From CAVSUB01 sp963816725 (GTDB lineage Bacteria; Acidobacteriota; Vicinamibacteria; Vicinamibacterales; 2-12-FULL-66-21), in contig CAWFMC010000021.1 of assembly GCA_963816725.1 (NCBI GenBank), positions 1 through 64,000 of the forward strand: a stretch of 64,000 bases of DNA, read 5' to 3'. Below are positions 36,193-45,926 of this stretch, one piece after another. The translations under genes and the position numbers were made by a program. The notes below the pieces were generated by a model. It ran no database searches. It was not told the DNA's origin and saw only the letters and a list, made by a program, of their open reading frames with translations. Position 1 is the first letter of the stretch. The number at the start of each line of letters is the position of its first letter.

Positions 36193-37229
36193 ATGACGAG
36201 CGAGACGCCGCGCCGGTTCGGCCTGCTTAGGGCCTTCGCCTGGTCGATCATCACGCTACTGGGGCTGCCCGCGGCAACGACGGGATTCGGGGCCGATTCG
36301 GCCCGCCACTACGAAGTGGCGCGTATGTCGATGGCCTGCCTGTATGCGATAGAGGCCTACGCGCCGCAGAGCGTCGAGCTCGAAGCCGCGGCTAAAGAAG
36401 CGCTGGACGAGGTCGACCGCATCGACCGTCTGATGAGCCACTACAAGCCGGACAGCCCGCTGTCGGAGATCAACAGAGAGGCCGCCACGCATCCGGTGCG
36501 GCCACCGCGCGAGCTGTTCGACTTCATCGCCGAGTCCGTCCGCTACTCGAGCCGCTCGAGCGGCGCCTTCGATATCACGGTCGGCCCGCTGATGAAGGCC
36601 TGGGGCTTCTTTCGCGGCGACGGCCGCATGCCATCGTCTAGCGAGCTCGGAGCAGCAGCCCGCCTCGTCGGTGTTCGCCACCTGCGCCTTGATGCCGAGG
36701 CGGGGACCGTCGCCTTCGACGCGCAGGGCGTCGAGCTGGATCTGGGAGGCATCGCCAAGGGCTACGCGATCGATCGTGCCGTCCGGGTGCTGCGCGCCCG
36801 CGGCGTGACCGCCGCGCTGGTGAGCGCCGGCGGCAGCACGGTCTATGGCATCGGCAGCGCCACCTGGCGCCGACGCCTGGGCCGTCGACATTCAGGATCC
36901 GCTCGATTCGCGCCGCAGCGCGACGACGGTGCGGCTCCGCGATCGATCGCTGTCGATCGCCGGCCGGTCCGAGAAAGGGTTCGAGGCCGGCGGCGTACCG
37001 GTACTCGCACATCATGGACCCGCGGACCGGCCGCCCGGTTCAGGGTGTGTTGACCGTGGCAGTCCTCAGCGATACCGGCACCGATGGTGATGCGCTCGAC
37101 GACGCGCTGTTCGTGCTCGGACCGGCCGCGAGCCGCCAGCTGTTGAACCAGGTGCCGGGGACCGCAGCGCTGTGGATGCTGCCGCGCGGCGCGCGAGGAT
37201 GGACCATCGTGCGGGAGGAAAGTCAGTGA
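36193..37229 (+). pseudogene. apbE: ApbE-like FAD:protein FMN transferase, two frameshifts
   Basis: The reading frame changes twice. The first part (36193 to about 36863) has a signal peptide and the ApbE features LMSHYKPDSPLSEIN, SGAFDITVGPL, ELDLGGIAKGYAIDRA and VSAGGS. Near 36860-36866 one base must be dropped to continue as PGADAWAVDIQDP. Near 36998 one more must be dropped (gtaccggtac) to give GGVRYSHIMDPRTGRPV, the conserved flavin-transfer segment, ending at 37229. Corrected, the gene is full length (about 345 residues). Exported ApbE attaches FMN covalently to proteins through Thr. As written it is non-functional. The CBM9-like gene starts within its last codon. Confidence 0.82.
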
Positions 37230-38368
37230 CGCGGCACACGCGACCGACGACTCCGCGGGCGCTGTGCGTTGCCGGCTCGTGCCTGGTGGGGCTGGTTGCG
37301 ATCGTGGCTGCTGGCGGCCGGCAATCGGCTCGCACCGCGCCCGAGTTGGAAGCGTTGCCGTTCGCGCCACGAACCTACCTCGCCCCGCGCATCCGCACGC
37401 CCATCGCGATTGACGGCAGGATCGACGATCAGGCCTGGTCCGGCGCCGCGTGGACGACCACGTTCGTGGACATCGAAGGGGACCGGAAGCCCGCTCCGCG
37501 ATTTCAGACGAGAGCGAAGATGGCGTGGGACGATCGGGCGTTCTATATCGGCGCCGAGCTCGAAGAGCCCGAGGTGTGGGGCACGCTGACCGATCGCGAT
37601 GCCGTGATCTTTCACGACAACGACTTCGAGGTCTTCATCGACCCGGACGGTGACACCCACGCCTACTACGAGCTCGAGGTGAACGCGCTCGCCACGCCGT
37701 GGGATCTCCTGCTCATCAAACCGTATCGGGACGGCGGGCCGGCGATCAATGCGTGGGACATCGCCAAGCTGGAGGTCGGCGTCGACGTCCAGGGGACGCT
37801 GAACAAGACGGGCGATCGCGACCGCGGCTGGAGCGTCGAGCTCGCGCTGCCCTGGAGCTCACTGAAGGAGGCCGCCTTCCCGCATCGCGCGCCCACAACG
37901 GGGGAGCGCTGGCGGGTCAACTTCTCACGGGTTGAATGGCAGACCGACGTCGTCGATGGACGCGTCGTCAAACGGATGAAGCCGGGCACGAGTGAGCCGC
38001 TGCCGGAAGACAACTGGGTGTGGAGCCCCCAAGGGGCGGTCGACATGCACATGCCCGAGCGCTGGGGCTACGTGCAGTTCGGCGCCGGTCCGACCGCACT
38101 CGAGACGCCGCCGGTGATGATCGACGCCAACCAGCGGTTGCAGTGGGCCTTGCGCCAGCTGTATTACCGCCAGCGCGACTTCCAGCGCCTGCACCAGCGG
38201 TATGCCGCGGGGCTGGAGGAGCTCGACGCCGGCCGCATCCGGGTGCAGGGGCTGACCTTCAGCCCGACGCTGCGGACGACCGCGAGCCTGTACGAGATCA
38301 CCGCACCGGGCGCCGACGGGGTAACCGGGCACATCGACCAGGACGGCCGCACCTGGGTGACCCGGTAG
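37226..38368 (+). CDS. Secreted CBM9-like carbohydrate-binding protein
   Basis: A 380-residue protein starting with GTG at 37226, overlapping the apbE stop (GTGA), with GGGAGG seven bases upstream. A signal peptide (about 8-28) is followed by a family 9-type carbohydrate-binding fold (TPIAIDGRIDDQAWSGAAW, WDDRAFYIGAEL, DNDFEVFIDPDGDTHAYYEL). The fold ends near 295 (WSPQGAVDMHMPERWGYVQF) and a short helical C-terminal region follows. Such proteins are common as secreted glycan binders near TonB receptors; a related one lies at 47267-48031. Enzymatic activity is not evident. Confidence 0.82.
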   Translation: MTRHTRPTTPRALCVAGSCLVGLVAIVAAGGRQSARTAPELEALPFAPRTYLAPRIRTPIAIDGRIDDQAWSGAAWTTTFVDIEGDRKPAPRFQTRAKMAWDDRAFYIGAELEEPEVWGTLTDRDAVIFHDNDFEVFIDPDGDTHAYYELEVNALATPWDLLLIKPYRDGGPAINAWDIAKLEVGVDVQGTLNKTGDRDRGWSVELALPWSSLKEAAFPHRAPTTGERWRVNFSRVEWQTDVVDGRVVKRMKPGTSEPLPEDNWVWSPQGAVDMHMPERWGYVQFGAGPTALETPPVMIDANQRLQWALRQLYYRQRDFQRLHQRYAAGLEELDAGRIRVQGLTFSPTLRTTASLYEITAPGADGVTGHIDQDGRTWVTR

Positions 38369-38499
38369 GCTCCAGCAAAGCTTCGCTTGCCTCGCAGGGT
38401 CCGGATCGCTATCCTCGCCGCGTACCGCCGAACACGCGCGCCGGGCGCGCTCATCCGCCGCGCCGCCGTGAAGTCACGCATCTCGAAGGAGCGTGCGTC

Positions 38500-39717
38500 A
38501 TGTGGACCCGGAGACGCTTTCTGGACACCGTCGGGCGGTGGCCGCTCGTCGGCGGTCTCGCCGGCGTCCCGACGGGGCGGGCCGCTGCCGCTGCCGCCCG
38601 CGTCGGCGAGCGGGACTTCTTCCGCGAGCTGGGCGTGCGCCCGTTCATCAACGCGGCCGGCACCTACACCGCGATGACCGCGTCGCTCATGGCTCCCGAA
38701 GTCATGACGGCCATCAACTATGCCTCCAAGCGCTACGTGATGCTCGACGAGCTCCACGACCGCGTCGGCGAACGGATCGCGACCCTGGTGCGAGCCGAAG
38801 CGGCGATGGTCACCTCGGGGGCGGCGTCGGCCCTCACCCTCGGGACCGCGGCGGTCCTCACCGGCACGGACCGCCAGAAGATCGCCGACCTGCCCGATCT
38901 CGCGGGCATGAAGAGCGAGGTCATCATCCAGAAGGCTCACCGATTCGGGTACGAGCGCGCGGTCCGCAACTGCGGCGTGCGCCTCGTCGAAGTCGAGACG
39001 GCCGCCGATCTCGAGCGCGCGGTCACCAGCCGCACCGCGATGCTGCTGTTCTACAACAACAACAACAAGGCCGGGCGGATCCAGGACGAGGAGTTCGTCC
39101 ACCTCGGGGCGAAGCTCGCCATCCCGACGCTGAACGATGCCGCCGCCGACGTGCCGCCGGTCGAGAACTTGTGGAAATACACCGCGATGGGGTTCGATCT
39201 CGTCGCGTTCTCGGGCGGCAAGGGCATGCGCGGGCCGCAGAGCGCCGGCCTGCTCGTCGGCCGGAAGGCGCTCGTCGCGGCCGCGCGCCAGAACGGTTCG
39301 CCCAACGGGAACGCGATCGGGCGCGGCATGAAGGTCAACAAGGAGGAGCTGGTCGGCATGCTGGCCGCCGTCGAACGGTTCGTGCGGCAGGATCACGCGC
39401 AGCAGGCGCGGGAGTTCGATCGCCGTGCGGAGGAGATCCGGAAGGCCGCGAGCGCGGTGCCGGGCGTCAAGGCCGAAGTGTTCGTGCCCGAGGTGGCCAA
39501 CCACGTGCCGCACGTGCGGGTGACGTGGAACGCCGGCGCCGGCGCACCGACCCCTGCCGCGGTGGTCAGCGCGCTGCTGGCCGGCGAGCCGTCGATCGCA
39601 ATCAGGGCGGAAGGAGAGGCGCTCGTCGTCGGTGTCTGGATGATGCAGCCGGGTGAAGAACGGATCGTGGCGCGGCGGCTGCGCGAGGAGCTCGAGCGAA
39701 AAGCCGCGGCGGGCTGA
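38500..39717 (+). CDS. Tat-exported SelA/DgaE-like PLP enzyme (D-glucosaminate ammonia-lyase-like)
   Basis: A 405-residue PLP-dependent protein of the SelA-like group (COG1921). A twin-arginine signal (WTRRRFLDTV) precedes the catalytic domain. The PLP Lys lies in SGGKGMRGPQSAGLL, and NAAGTYTAM and DELHDRVGERIA are typical of the fold. Members act as ammonia-lyases on amino-sugar acids such as D-glucosaminate 6-phosphate; the selenium-transfer role of true SelA is not implied. Export of such an enzyme is unusual. AAGGAG lies eight bases before the ATG. A paralogue at 51472-53085 has an extra C-terminal domain. TBDR1 follows 75 bases downstream. Confidence 0.85.
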   Translation: MWTRRRFLDTVGRWPLVGGLAGVPTGRAAAAAARVGERDFFRELGVRPFINAAGTYTAMTASLMAPEVMTAINYASKRYVMLDELHDRVGERIATLVRAEAAMVTSGAASALTLGTAAVLTGTDRQKIADLPDLAGMKSEVIIQKAHRFGYERAVRNCGVRLVEVETAADLERAVTSRTAMLLFYNNNNKAGRIQDEEFVHLGAKLAIPTLNDAAADVPPVENLWKYTAMGFDLVAFSGGKGMRGPQSAGLLVGRKALVAAARQNGSPNGNAIGRGMKVNKEELVGMLAAVERFVRQDHAQQAREFDRRAEEIRKAASAVPGVKAEVFVPEVANHVPHVRVTWNAGAGAPTPAAVVSALLAGEPSIAIRAEGEALVVGVWMMQPGEERIVARRLREELERKAAAG

Positions 39718-39792
39718 GCCCGCGCCCGATTGACCGCTGGACCGGCTGCAGCCGCAGCCCGAAGTGATAATCGCCAATAAAAGGGGGACAGG

Positions 39793-42700
39793 ATGATACG
39801 TCGCGCCGCGCTATCCCTGAGTCTCGGCCTGCTGCTCGCGTCCAGCGCCGCCGCGCAGCTGGCCTCTCAGACGGCTCTTGTCGGCACCGTGACCGATATC
39901 GGCAATCTGGTCGTCCCCGGGGCGCAGGTCATGGCGGTCAACGCCGGCACCAAGGACACCTACTCGGCGACGACGAACTCCGAGGGGTATTACAACATCC
40001 AGTTCGTCCGCGCGGGGACCTACGAAATCACGATCTCTCTCGCCGGCTTCCAGACCTACAAGGCGACCGGCGTCGAAGTCGCCAACAACCAGGTCGTGCG
40101 CACGAACGCGGTGCTCAAGGTCGGCGGCCTGACCGAGTCTGTAAACGTCGAAGCCAATGCGCAGGTGCTGACGACCGACAGTGCGGTCGTCTCCGAAACG
40201 ATCGGCAAGCGGGCGATCGTGGAGCTGCCGTTGAATGGCCGGAACGTGTGGAATCTCGCGGCCACGACCCCCGGCGTGCTCGCGGGCGTCAACAGCGACA
40301 TCGGTTTGAGCTTCAGGGGTGCCGGTCAGCGCGAGATTCAAAACAGCCTGTCGCTCGACGGCATCAATTCCTCGGCCAACCTCCTCGCCTCGACCAGCAT
40401 GCGTCCAATTGCGGATGCGGTCGAGGAGATTCAAATCCAGACCGGCAGCACGTCGGCCGAGTACGGGTCGTATCTGGGCGTGGCCATCAACGTGGTCACC
40501 AAGAGCGGCACCAACGCGCTGCACGGGTCAGCCTTCAACTTCTTCAAGGACGATGCGCTCAATGCGCGGGGATGGTATGAGAACCCGGCGAATCCGAAAA
40601 ATCCGCTGCGCAGCAATCAGTTTGGTTTCGAGACCGAGGGGCCGGTGGTGATCCCGGGCCTCTATGACGGCCACAACAAGACATTCTTCATGGCCGCCTA
40701 CGAAGGCGTCCGCGCGGAGTCGCTGAGCCCGACGTTCGGCTCGGTCCCCACGGCGCTGATGCGCCAGGGTAATTTCTCGGAAATCAGTACGGCGATCAAG
40801 AACCCGTTCACCGGCCAGCCGTTTGCCGGCAACATCATCCCGCAGGCGATGATTTCGCCGGTGTCGCTGAACCTTCTTCAGTATTACCCGGCGCCGAACG
40901 CGACCGGCACGGCCAATAACCTCGCTACCACGGCGTCGAACACGGACAACATCGATCAGTTCCTCGGCCGCGTCGATCAGAACATCGGCAACAAGATCCG
41001 GCTGTATGTCCGCTACAACTGGCACGACAGCCTCAACACGGCGATCGGGGCGATTCCAGCCACCGGCGTCACGCAGCCGCGAGTCAACAAGAATACGCTG
41101 TTCACCTATACCCACACGCTGAAGCCGAACTTGTTCAACGACTTCCGCATCGGTTACCACCGCCTCGACTTCAACACCTTGAACCAGTTTTTCGTCAACG
41201 GCCAGGGCGACTCCGGGACCGCGCTCGGCATCCCCGGATTCGACGGCGACACGAAGTACAACAATCCCGGCCTGCCGAGTGTGAACGTGAGCACCTTCAG
41301 CGGCCTCGGCGTCGCCAACTCCAACTGGTACCAGTTCGATACGACGTTCCAGGCATCGGACGTCCTGGCCTGGAACCACGGGTCGCACAGCGTGCGTACG
41401 GGATTCGACCTGCGCCGGTTGGCGACCGGCCGGCAAGCGGCCAACGATCCGCGCGGCCTGTTCAACTTCACCGGTGACATCAGCGGGTATTCGGTGGCGG
41501 ACTTCATGCTCGGACTGCCGCGGACGGTGATTCCGGCGACGGATCAGATTCAGGGGCACGTGGGTGGCTGGCGCAACGGCTTCTTCATCAACGACAACTG
41601 GCAGCGGGGTCGAAACCTGACGCTCAGTCTCGGCCTGCGCTACGAGCGCTCCACGCCGGTGCAGACGTATGCCGGCGTCGCGGACATGCTGGCTGAGGAT
41701 TTCCTGACGATCATTCCGTCGCCAACCCTGTCGGCCTATCCGGTCCCGGGCTTCAAGTTCACCGAGGCAAACAACAAAGACTGGGCCCCCAGGCTCGGTG
41801 CAACGTACCGGGTCAGTGAGAAGACGGTGCTGAGAGCGGGCTACGGGATTTACTACAACCCGAACCAGATGAACTCATTCACCTTCCTCACCAACAATCC
41901 GCCGCTGGCCACCGTGTCGACCTATACGTCAGATCCCGCGAATCCCACGCTGTCGTTCGAGCATCCCACCGGCGTTGTCGCCCCGGCGGCGGCTCCCGAC
42001 ATGATCTCGCCGACGCGCCATCTGCCCAACGCGCGCAAGGATCAGTGGAGCGTCGACGTGCAGCGGGAACTGTGGGCGAGCGGCGCCGTCGATATCGGTT
42101 ATCTCGGCTCCAATACGAGCCATCTCGATCGCAGCTTCTTCAACAACACGCCCACCCCGGGTCCCGGCGCGGTCGATCCACGACGGCCGACGTCGTTGTT
42201 CAGGAGCCGCCGCATCATCCAGAACGACCTCGTCGCCGACTACGACGCGGTGACCTTCGGAATGCGTCAGCGGATGCACAAAGGGCTGCAGGCCGACGCC
42301 CATTACACCTGGTCGCGGACCCGTGACATGTCCACGCATTCCAACGGCGGCGGCCAGACGATGGACAACTACGATATCTGGCGCGACTATGGTCCGGCGA
42401 ACTGGGACACCCCACACCGGCTGGTCGCGAGCTATCTGTATGACATCCCGTTCCTGAAGACCTCGCCTCAGCCCGTGTTGAAGTATCTCGTCGCCGGATG
42501 GCAGGTGTCGGGGGTGACCACGATTCAGAGCGGATCGCCGGTGAATGTGACGCTCGGCACCGACTGGGCGAACATCGGGATCACCGGACAGCAGCGGCCG
42601 GACCTGGTCGGGGCCGTTCCAGACCTGAATTGTGTCGCGGACCCGGATCCGACAAAGTTTCACCAGCTGATGAACTGTTACGACGCGACCGCCTTCGCGC

Positions 42701-42969
42701 TGCCGGCGCAGTTCACGTTCGGCAACGCCGACCGCAACATCTTGCGTGGGCCAAAGTTCATGAGCACCGATCTGTCGTTCATGAAGACTGTCCCGATCGG
42801 CGGCGGCGCCCGGTTCCAGTTCCGCGCCGAGATGTACAACATCTTCAACAATGTGAACTACGGCAATCCGGGCTCGACGTTCGGCGTCCCCTTGGCAACG
42901 TCCTTCGGCCGCATCACATCCGCCGGCACGATGCGGCAGGTACAGCTCGGAGGGAAGATCTTGTTCTGA
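39793..42969 (+). CDS. Oar-like TonB-dependent outer-membrane receptor 1
   Basis: A 1058-residue outer-membrane transporter with signal peptide (about 1-22), a carboxypeptidase-regulatory domain (about 23-115, with VTDIGNLVVPGAQVMAVN), a plug (about 120-245, VVSETIGKRAIVELPLNGRN) and a long beta-barrel ending in an aromatic/hydrophobic strand (QLGGKILF). This is the SusC/Oar-like layout that Acidobacteria use to import oligosaccharides or other polymers. Here it lies between the exported PLP enzyme and the exported RidA, which suggests it brings in their substrate. GGGGGA lies eight bases before the ATG. Confidence 0.9.
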   Translation: MIRRAALSLSLGLLLASSAAAQLASQTALVGTVTDIGNLVVPGAQVMAVNAGTKDTYSATTNSEGYYNIQFVRAGTYEITISLAGFQTYKATGVEVANNQVVRTNAVLKVGGLTESVNVEANAQVLTTDSAVVSETIGKRAIVELPLNGRNVWNLAATTPGVLAGVNSDIGLSFRGAGQREIQNSLSLDGINSSANLLASTSMRPIADAVEEIQIQTGSTSAEYGSYLGVAINVVTKSGTNALHGSAFNFFKDDALNARGWYENPANPKNPLRSNQFGFETEGPVVIPGLYDGHNKTFFMAAYEGVRAESLSPTFGSVPTALMRQGNFSEISTAIKNPFTGQPFAGNIIPQAMISPVSLNLLQYYPAPNATGTANNLATTASNTDNIDQFLGRVDQNIGNKIRLYVRYNWHDSLNTAIGAIPATGVTQPRVNKNTLFTYTHTLKPNLFNDFRIGYHRLDFNTLNQFFVNGQGDSGTALGIPGFDGDTKYNNPGLPSVNVSTFSGLGVANSNWYQFDTTFQASDVLAWNHGSHSVRTGFDLRRLATGRQAANDPRGLFNFTGDISGYSVADFMLGLPRTVIPATDQIQGHVGGWRNGFFINDNWQRGRNLTLSLGLRYERSTPVQTYAGVADMLAEDFLTIIPSPTLSAYPVPGFKFTEANNKDWAPRLGATYRVSEKTVLRAGYGIYYNPNQMNSFTFLTNNPPLATVSTYTSDPANPTLSFEHPTGVVAPAAAPDMISPTRHLPNARKDQWSVDVQRELWASGAVDIGYLGSNTSHLDRSFFNNTPTPGPGAVDPRRPTSLFRSRRIIQNDLVADYDAVTFGMRQRMHKGLQADAHYTWSRTRDMSTHSNGGGQTMDNYDIWRDYGPANWDTPHRLVASYLYDIPFLKTSPQPVLKYLVAGWQVSGVTTIQSGSPVNVTLGTDWANIGITGQQRPDLVGAVPDLNCVADPDPTKFHQLMNCYDATAFALPAQFTFGNADRNILRGPKFMSTDLSFMKTVPIGGGARFQFRAEMYNIFNNVNYGNPGSTFGVPLATSFGRITSAGTMRQVQLGGKILF

Positions 42970-42988
42970 TTGGATCGAGCGATGCGGT

Positions 42989-43016
42989 GAAGGGCGGCCT
43001 GGTCGCGCCGCCCTTC
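42989..43016 (+). terminator. Hairpin after TonB-dependent receptor 1
   Basis: A perfect 10-bp stem GAAGGGCGGC/GCCGCCCTTC with an 8-base loop, beginning 20 bases after the receptor stop codon. It is followed by GTTGCAAAAC rather than a T-run, so intrinsic termination would be weak. Its position and strength still make it the best terminator candidate in the window. Confidence 0.5.
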
Positions 43017-43187
43017 GTTGCAAAACGGTGTAACGACGTCGAAGCACAGACTTCTACCTCCTCTCGCCACGCACTTGTCTGTGTGGCCGGGGAGGGTACA
43101 CTTTGCGCCCGCCGCAACTCGACTGCGTCGGGTCACGCGGGACGCCACCAGACGAGGAAGAAGACTGCCGAGGATGAGAACCCAACG

Positions 43188-43661
43188 ATGCCCAAGAACA
43201 CCCGCCGCAGGTTCCTGACGTCCGCCGTTCCCGCGCTCGCGCTGGCAGCGCCAGCCACGGCTCGGGCTCAGCCCGCGCAGCCACCGCAGAAGCGCGCGTA
43301 CCGGCAGATCACGCCGACGTCGAAGACCGTGAACGGTCAGCCGCTCTACAGCCCCGAGCTGTCGTTCGGCAACCTGGTGTTCGTCTCGGGAAAGGGGCCG
43401 GGCACCGGCTTCGCCGGCGACATCAAGGCCCAGACGAAGAACGTGCTCGACCAGATCGAGGAGTCGCTGAAGCTTGCCGGGTCGTCGATGGACAAGGTGT
43501 TGAAGGTGAACGTCTATCTGACCGACATGGGCAATTTTGCCGGGATGAACGAGGCCTACATCGGACGGTTCGGATCGCCGCCGCCGGTGAGGACCACGGT
43601 CGCCGTAACCGCCATCCCCGACGGCACGCTGGTCGAGATCGACTGCGTCGCGTCAATCTGA
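43188..43661 (+). CDS. Tat-exported RidA-family enamine/imine deaminase
   Basis: A 157-residue protein with a twin-arginine signal (NTRRRFLTSA) and a YjgF/RidA domain. It has NLVFVSGKGP, QTKNVLDQIEESL, the substrate Arg in PVRTTVAV, and the C-terminal Glu in LVEIDCVA. RidA hydrolyses reactive enamine/imine intermediates released by PLP ammonia-lyases and is cytoplasmic in other organisms; here it is predicted to be periplasmic. It lies between TBDR1 and the enolase-family gene, 20 bases before the latter's start. Its job would be to clear the product of the PLP enzyme at 38500. A paralogue is at 54447. Confidence 0.88.
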   Translation: MPKNTRRRFLTSAVPALALAAPATARAQPAQPPQKRAYRQITPTSKTVNGQPLYSPELSFGNLVFVSGKGPGTGFAGDIKAQTKNVLDQIEESLKLAGSSMDKVLKVNVYLTDMGNFAGMNEAYIGRFGSPPPVRTTVAVTAIPDGTLVEIDCVASI

Positions 43662-43681
43662 GCGTGCGCCCAGGAGGATCA

Positions 43682-44923
43682 GTGAACCGACGCGTCTTTC
43701 TGAACGCGGTCGCGGCGGCGCCCGCGATCGGGCTGCTGCGTCCCGCGGATGCGGCTGCCAGTCTCCCAGCGGCGAGCATCACTCGAGTGCGCATCTATCG
43801 CCCGCCGGAGCTCAACCCGCTCTTCAACCAGAGCAACATGGTCGTGACGGTCGAGACCAACGTCGGGATCACGGGAATCGGCGAAGGCGGGTCGAAGGAC
43901 ACGCTCGAACAGTGCGCCGGCAGCCTGATCGGGCAGAACCCGTTCCGCTCGGCGGCGATCTGGCAGGAGGCGTACATCGCCTGGTTCTATCCGCCGGGCC
44001 GCGAGAAGGCGCACGCGCTGGGCGCGCTCGATCTCGCGCTGTGGGACATCAAGGGCAAGGCGCTCGGCGTGCCGGTGCACGAGTTGCTCGGTGGCAGCGC
44101 CCGGAACTACTGCGAGTGCTACGTGACCGGGGGCGTGACACCACCCGCGACCGCGGGCGGCGCGAAAGCGGGCCTGAAGGAGCGCGCCCGGGCCACCATG
44201 GAGGCGGGGTACCGGGCCTTCCGCATGGCCCCCGCCGAGACCCCGGTTGGCGGCGTGTACGACACCAGGAGCGTGCTGCGCCGCATCGAACAGGACTGCC
44301 GCGACGTGCGCGACGGCGTAGGCCCCGACGGCAACTGGTGCATCGATCTCCACCAGCGCTTCGACTTCAACGACGCCCTCCGGGTCTGCAAGGTGATGGA
44401 GCCGTTCGATCCGTTCTTCGTCGAGGATCCGGTGCGCGACGAGAACGCGCTGCAGGATCTTCCCAAGCTCAGGCCGATGACCACCGTGCCGTTGACCCAT
44501 GGCGAGGAGTGGGGCTTGAAGTGGGACTTCAACCGCCTGGTCGAGAGCCACGACGTGGACTTCATCCGCTCGACGCTGCCCAACGCCGGTGGCATCACCG
44601 AGATGATGAAGATTGCCGGCATCTGCGAGACCCACGCGGTCGGGATCATCCCGCACTTCACCGGTCCGATCGCCACCGCCGCGCTGGTCAACTGCCTGTC
44701 CACGTTCGCCGGCCCGGTGCTGATGGAATACAACTACGGCGGCCGGCCGATCGACTACCTGCCCGAGTGCCTCGACTTCAAGAACGGCAAGGCCTACACC
44801 AATCAGCGGCCGGGCCTCGGGGTGACGCTCGACATCAGCCGCCTGACGATGATCGGCGAGGTGACCGAGCCGGGCCGCAAGAACATCTATCGACGGCCGG
44901 ATGGATCACTGACGCACTGGTGA
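43682..44923 (+). CDS. Tat-exported mandelate racemase/enolase-superfamily sugar-acid dehydratase
   Basis: A 413-residue enolase-superfamily protein starting at GTG 43682 (AGGAGG five bases upstream) with a twin-arginine signal (NRRVFLNAVAAAP). Metal ligands appear as Asp in CIDLHQRFD, Glu in FFVEDPV and Glu in HGEEWG; a catalytic His is in IIPHFTGPIA. The usual first catalytic Lys is Arg (AFRMAP), as in the ManD/GalD branch that dehydrates aldonic acids. Mannonate or galactonate dehydratase-like activity is inferred. Unlike family norms it is predicted to be exported. It follows the RidA gene and should be co-expressed with it. Confidence 0.85.
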   Translation: MNRRVFLNAVAAAPAIGLLRPADAAASLPAASITRVRIYRPPELNPLFNQSNMVVTVETNVGITGIGEGGSKDTLEQCAGSLIGQNPFRSAAIWQEAYIAWFYPPGREKAHALGALDLALWDIKGKALGVPVHELLGGSARNYCECYVTGGVTPPATAGGAKAGLKERARATMEAGYRAFRMAPAETPVGGVYDTRSVLRRIEQDCRDVRDGVGPDGNWCIDLHQRFDFNDALRVCKVMEPFDPFFVEDPVRDENALQDLPKLRPMTTVPLTHGEEWGLKWDFNRLVESHDVDFIRSTLPNAGGITEMMKIAGICETHAVGIIPHFTGPIATAALVNCLSTFAGPVLMEYNYGGRPIDYLPECLDFKNGKAYTNQRPGLGVTLDISRLTMIGEVTEPGRKNIYRRPDGSLTHW

Positions 44924-44990
44924 AGCCTGCGGGGTTCAGGGTTCTGCGGCCGGACGGTTAGCAGCCTTCGAAGCGGGAAGCGCGAAGCGC

Positions 44991-45926
44991 CTATTTCATG
45001 TCTATGACGGCGTAGACCGCGATCCGGGGGAGCGAGAACTCGGTGGCGCCGTCGGTGACGGTGACGTCCGTGACGCCCACCTTTCCCTCGTCGGGCAGCG
45101 ACGCGTCGATGGTCCGGAAGGTGCCGCGGACGCGGACGCGCAGTCCCTCGATGTCGCGTCCGCCGTAGTTGATCAACTGGAGCCGGGCCCGGCTGCCGTT
45201 GCTGGCGAGGCGCCCGATGACCACCTCGCTGCCGAAGATGCGCAGGCTGCGGCGGGCGTCGGTCAGCTGCGCGCGCACCTTCTGCGCGAACGCGCTCGGG
45301 TCGGCGGCGTCGGCCGCCGGATACGCCGGACTGCCAATCGCAATCGTCAGCGGGTAAGTGGACGACCCGGCAGTGACGCGCGCAAAGAGCAGGTTGCGGC
45401 GGGCCAGCAGGTTCATCACCTCGCCGGTCACGTCCGTTCCGTCGTCGACGATGGCGAAGTCGGCGGCCAGCGGCAGGTCGTCCGCAGGCAGACCCGCGGC
45501 GAAGGTGAGGATCGACCCGACCGCCGGCAGATCCGCCGGATCAATCTGCAGCACCGCGTCCAGGCCGTAGGCGCTGGCCTCAGCGGCGGCGAGCGCGCCT
45601 TTCCCGGCCGGCACGGTGTAGAGGTACTTCGCCGCGGGATTGCGCACCGTGCGCCAGCCATTGGCGACGATCCAGGGCGCGCGCGTCGGCGAGGCGACGC
45701 CGGCCCGAGCCACGACACCAGGCACGGGCAGCGCTTCACGGCCTGCGAGCTCCGTCGGGGTTACCGCGAGCACGGTCATGCCGGTGGCCGTCCACGCCTC
45801 GGCTCCTTCAGCGGGCACGCAGAGCTGCGTGACCCGCGCGGCGTCGAGGGCCGGCTTGCTGTCCACGCCTTGCGTCCAATACACGCACGGCCCGGTCGCG
45901 AGCAGCGCGACCAGGAGCGCCGTCAT
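44991..45926 (-). CDS. Secreted protein of unknown function beside the DUF362 gene
   Basis: A 311-residue protein that I do not recognise. It has a signal peptide (MTALLVALLATGPCVYW) and a mixed alpha/beta N-terminal region; the last ~100 residues look like a beta-sandwich (GRDIEGLRVRVRGTFRTID to SLPRIAVYAVIDMK). No catalytic motif is evident; a glycoside-hydrolase-like or glycan-binding role is possible given the neighbours. Its ATG overlaps the DUF362 stop by four bases (ATGA), so the two are translated together. Confidence 0.6.
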   Translation of the reverse strand: MTALLVALLATGPCVYWTQGVDSKPALDAARVTQLCVPAEGAEAWTATGMTVLAVTPTELAGREALPVPGVVARAGVASPTRAPWIVANGWRTVRNPAAKYLYTVPAGKGALAAAEASAYGLDAVLQIDPADLPAVGSILTFAAGLPADDLPLAADFAIVDDGTDVTGEVMNLLARRNLLFARVTAGSSTYPLTIAIGSPAYPAADAADPSAFAQKVRAQLTDARRSLRIFGSEVVIGRLASNGSRARLQLINYGGRDIEGLRVRVRGTFRTIDASLPDEGKVGVTDVTVTDGATEFSLPRIAVYAVIDMK

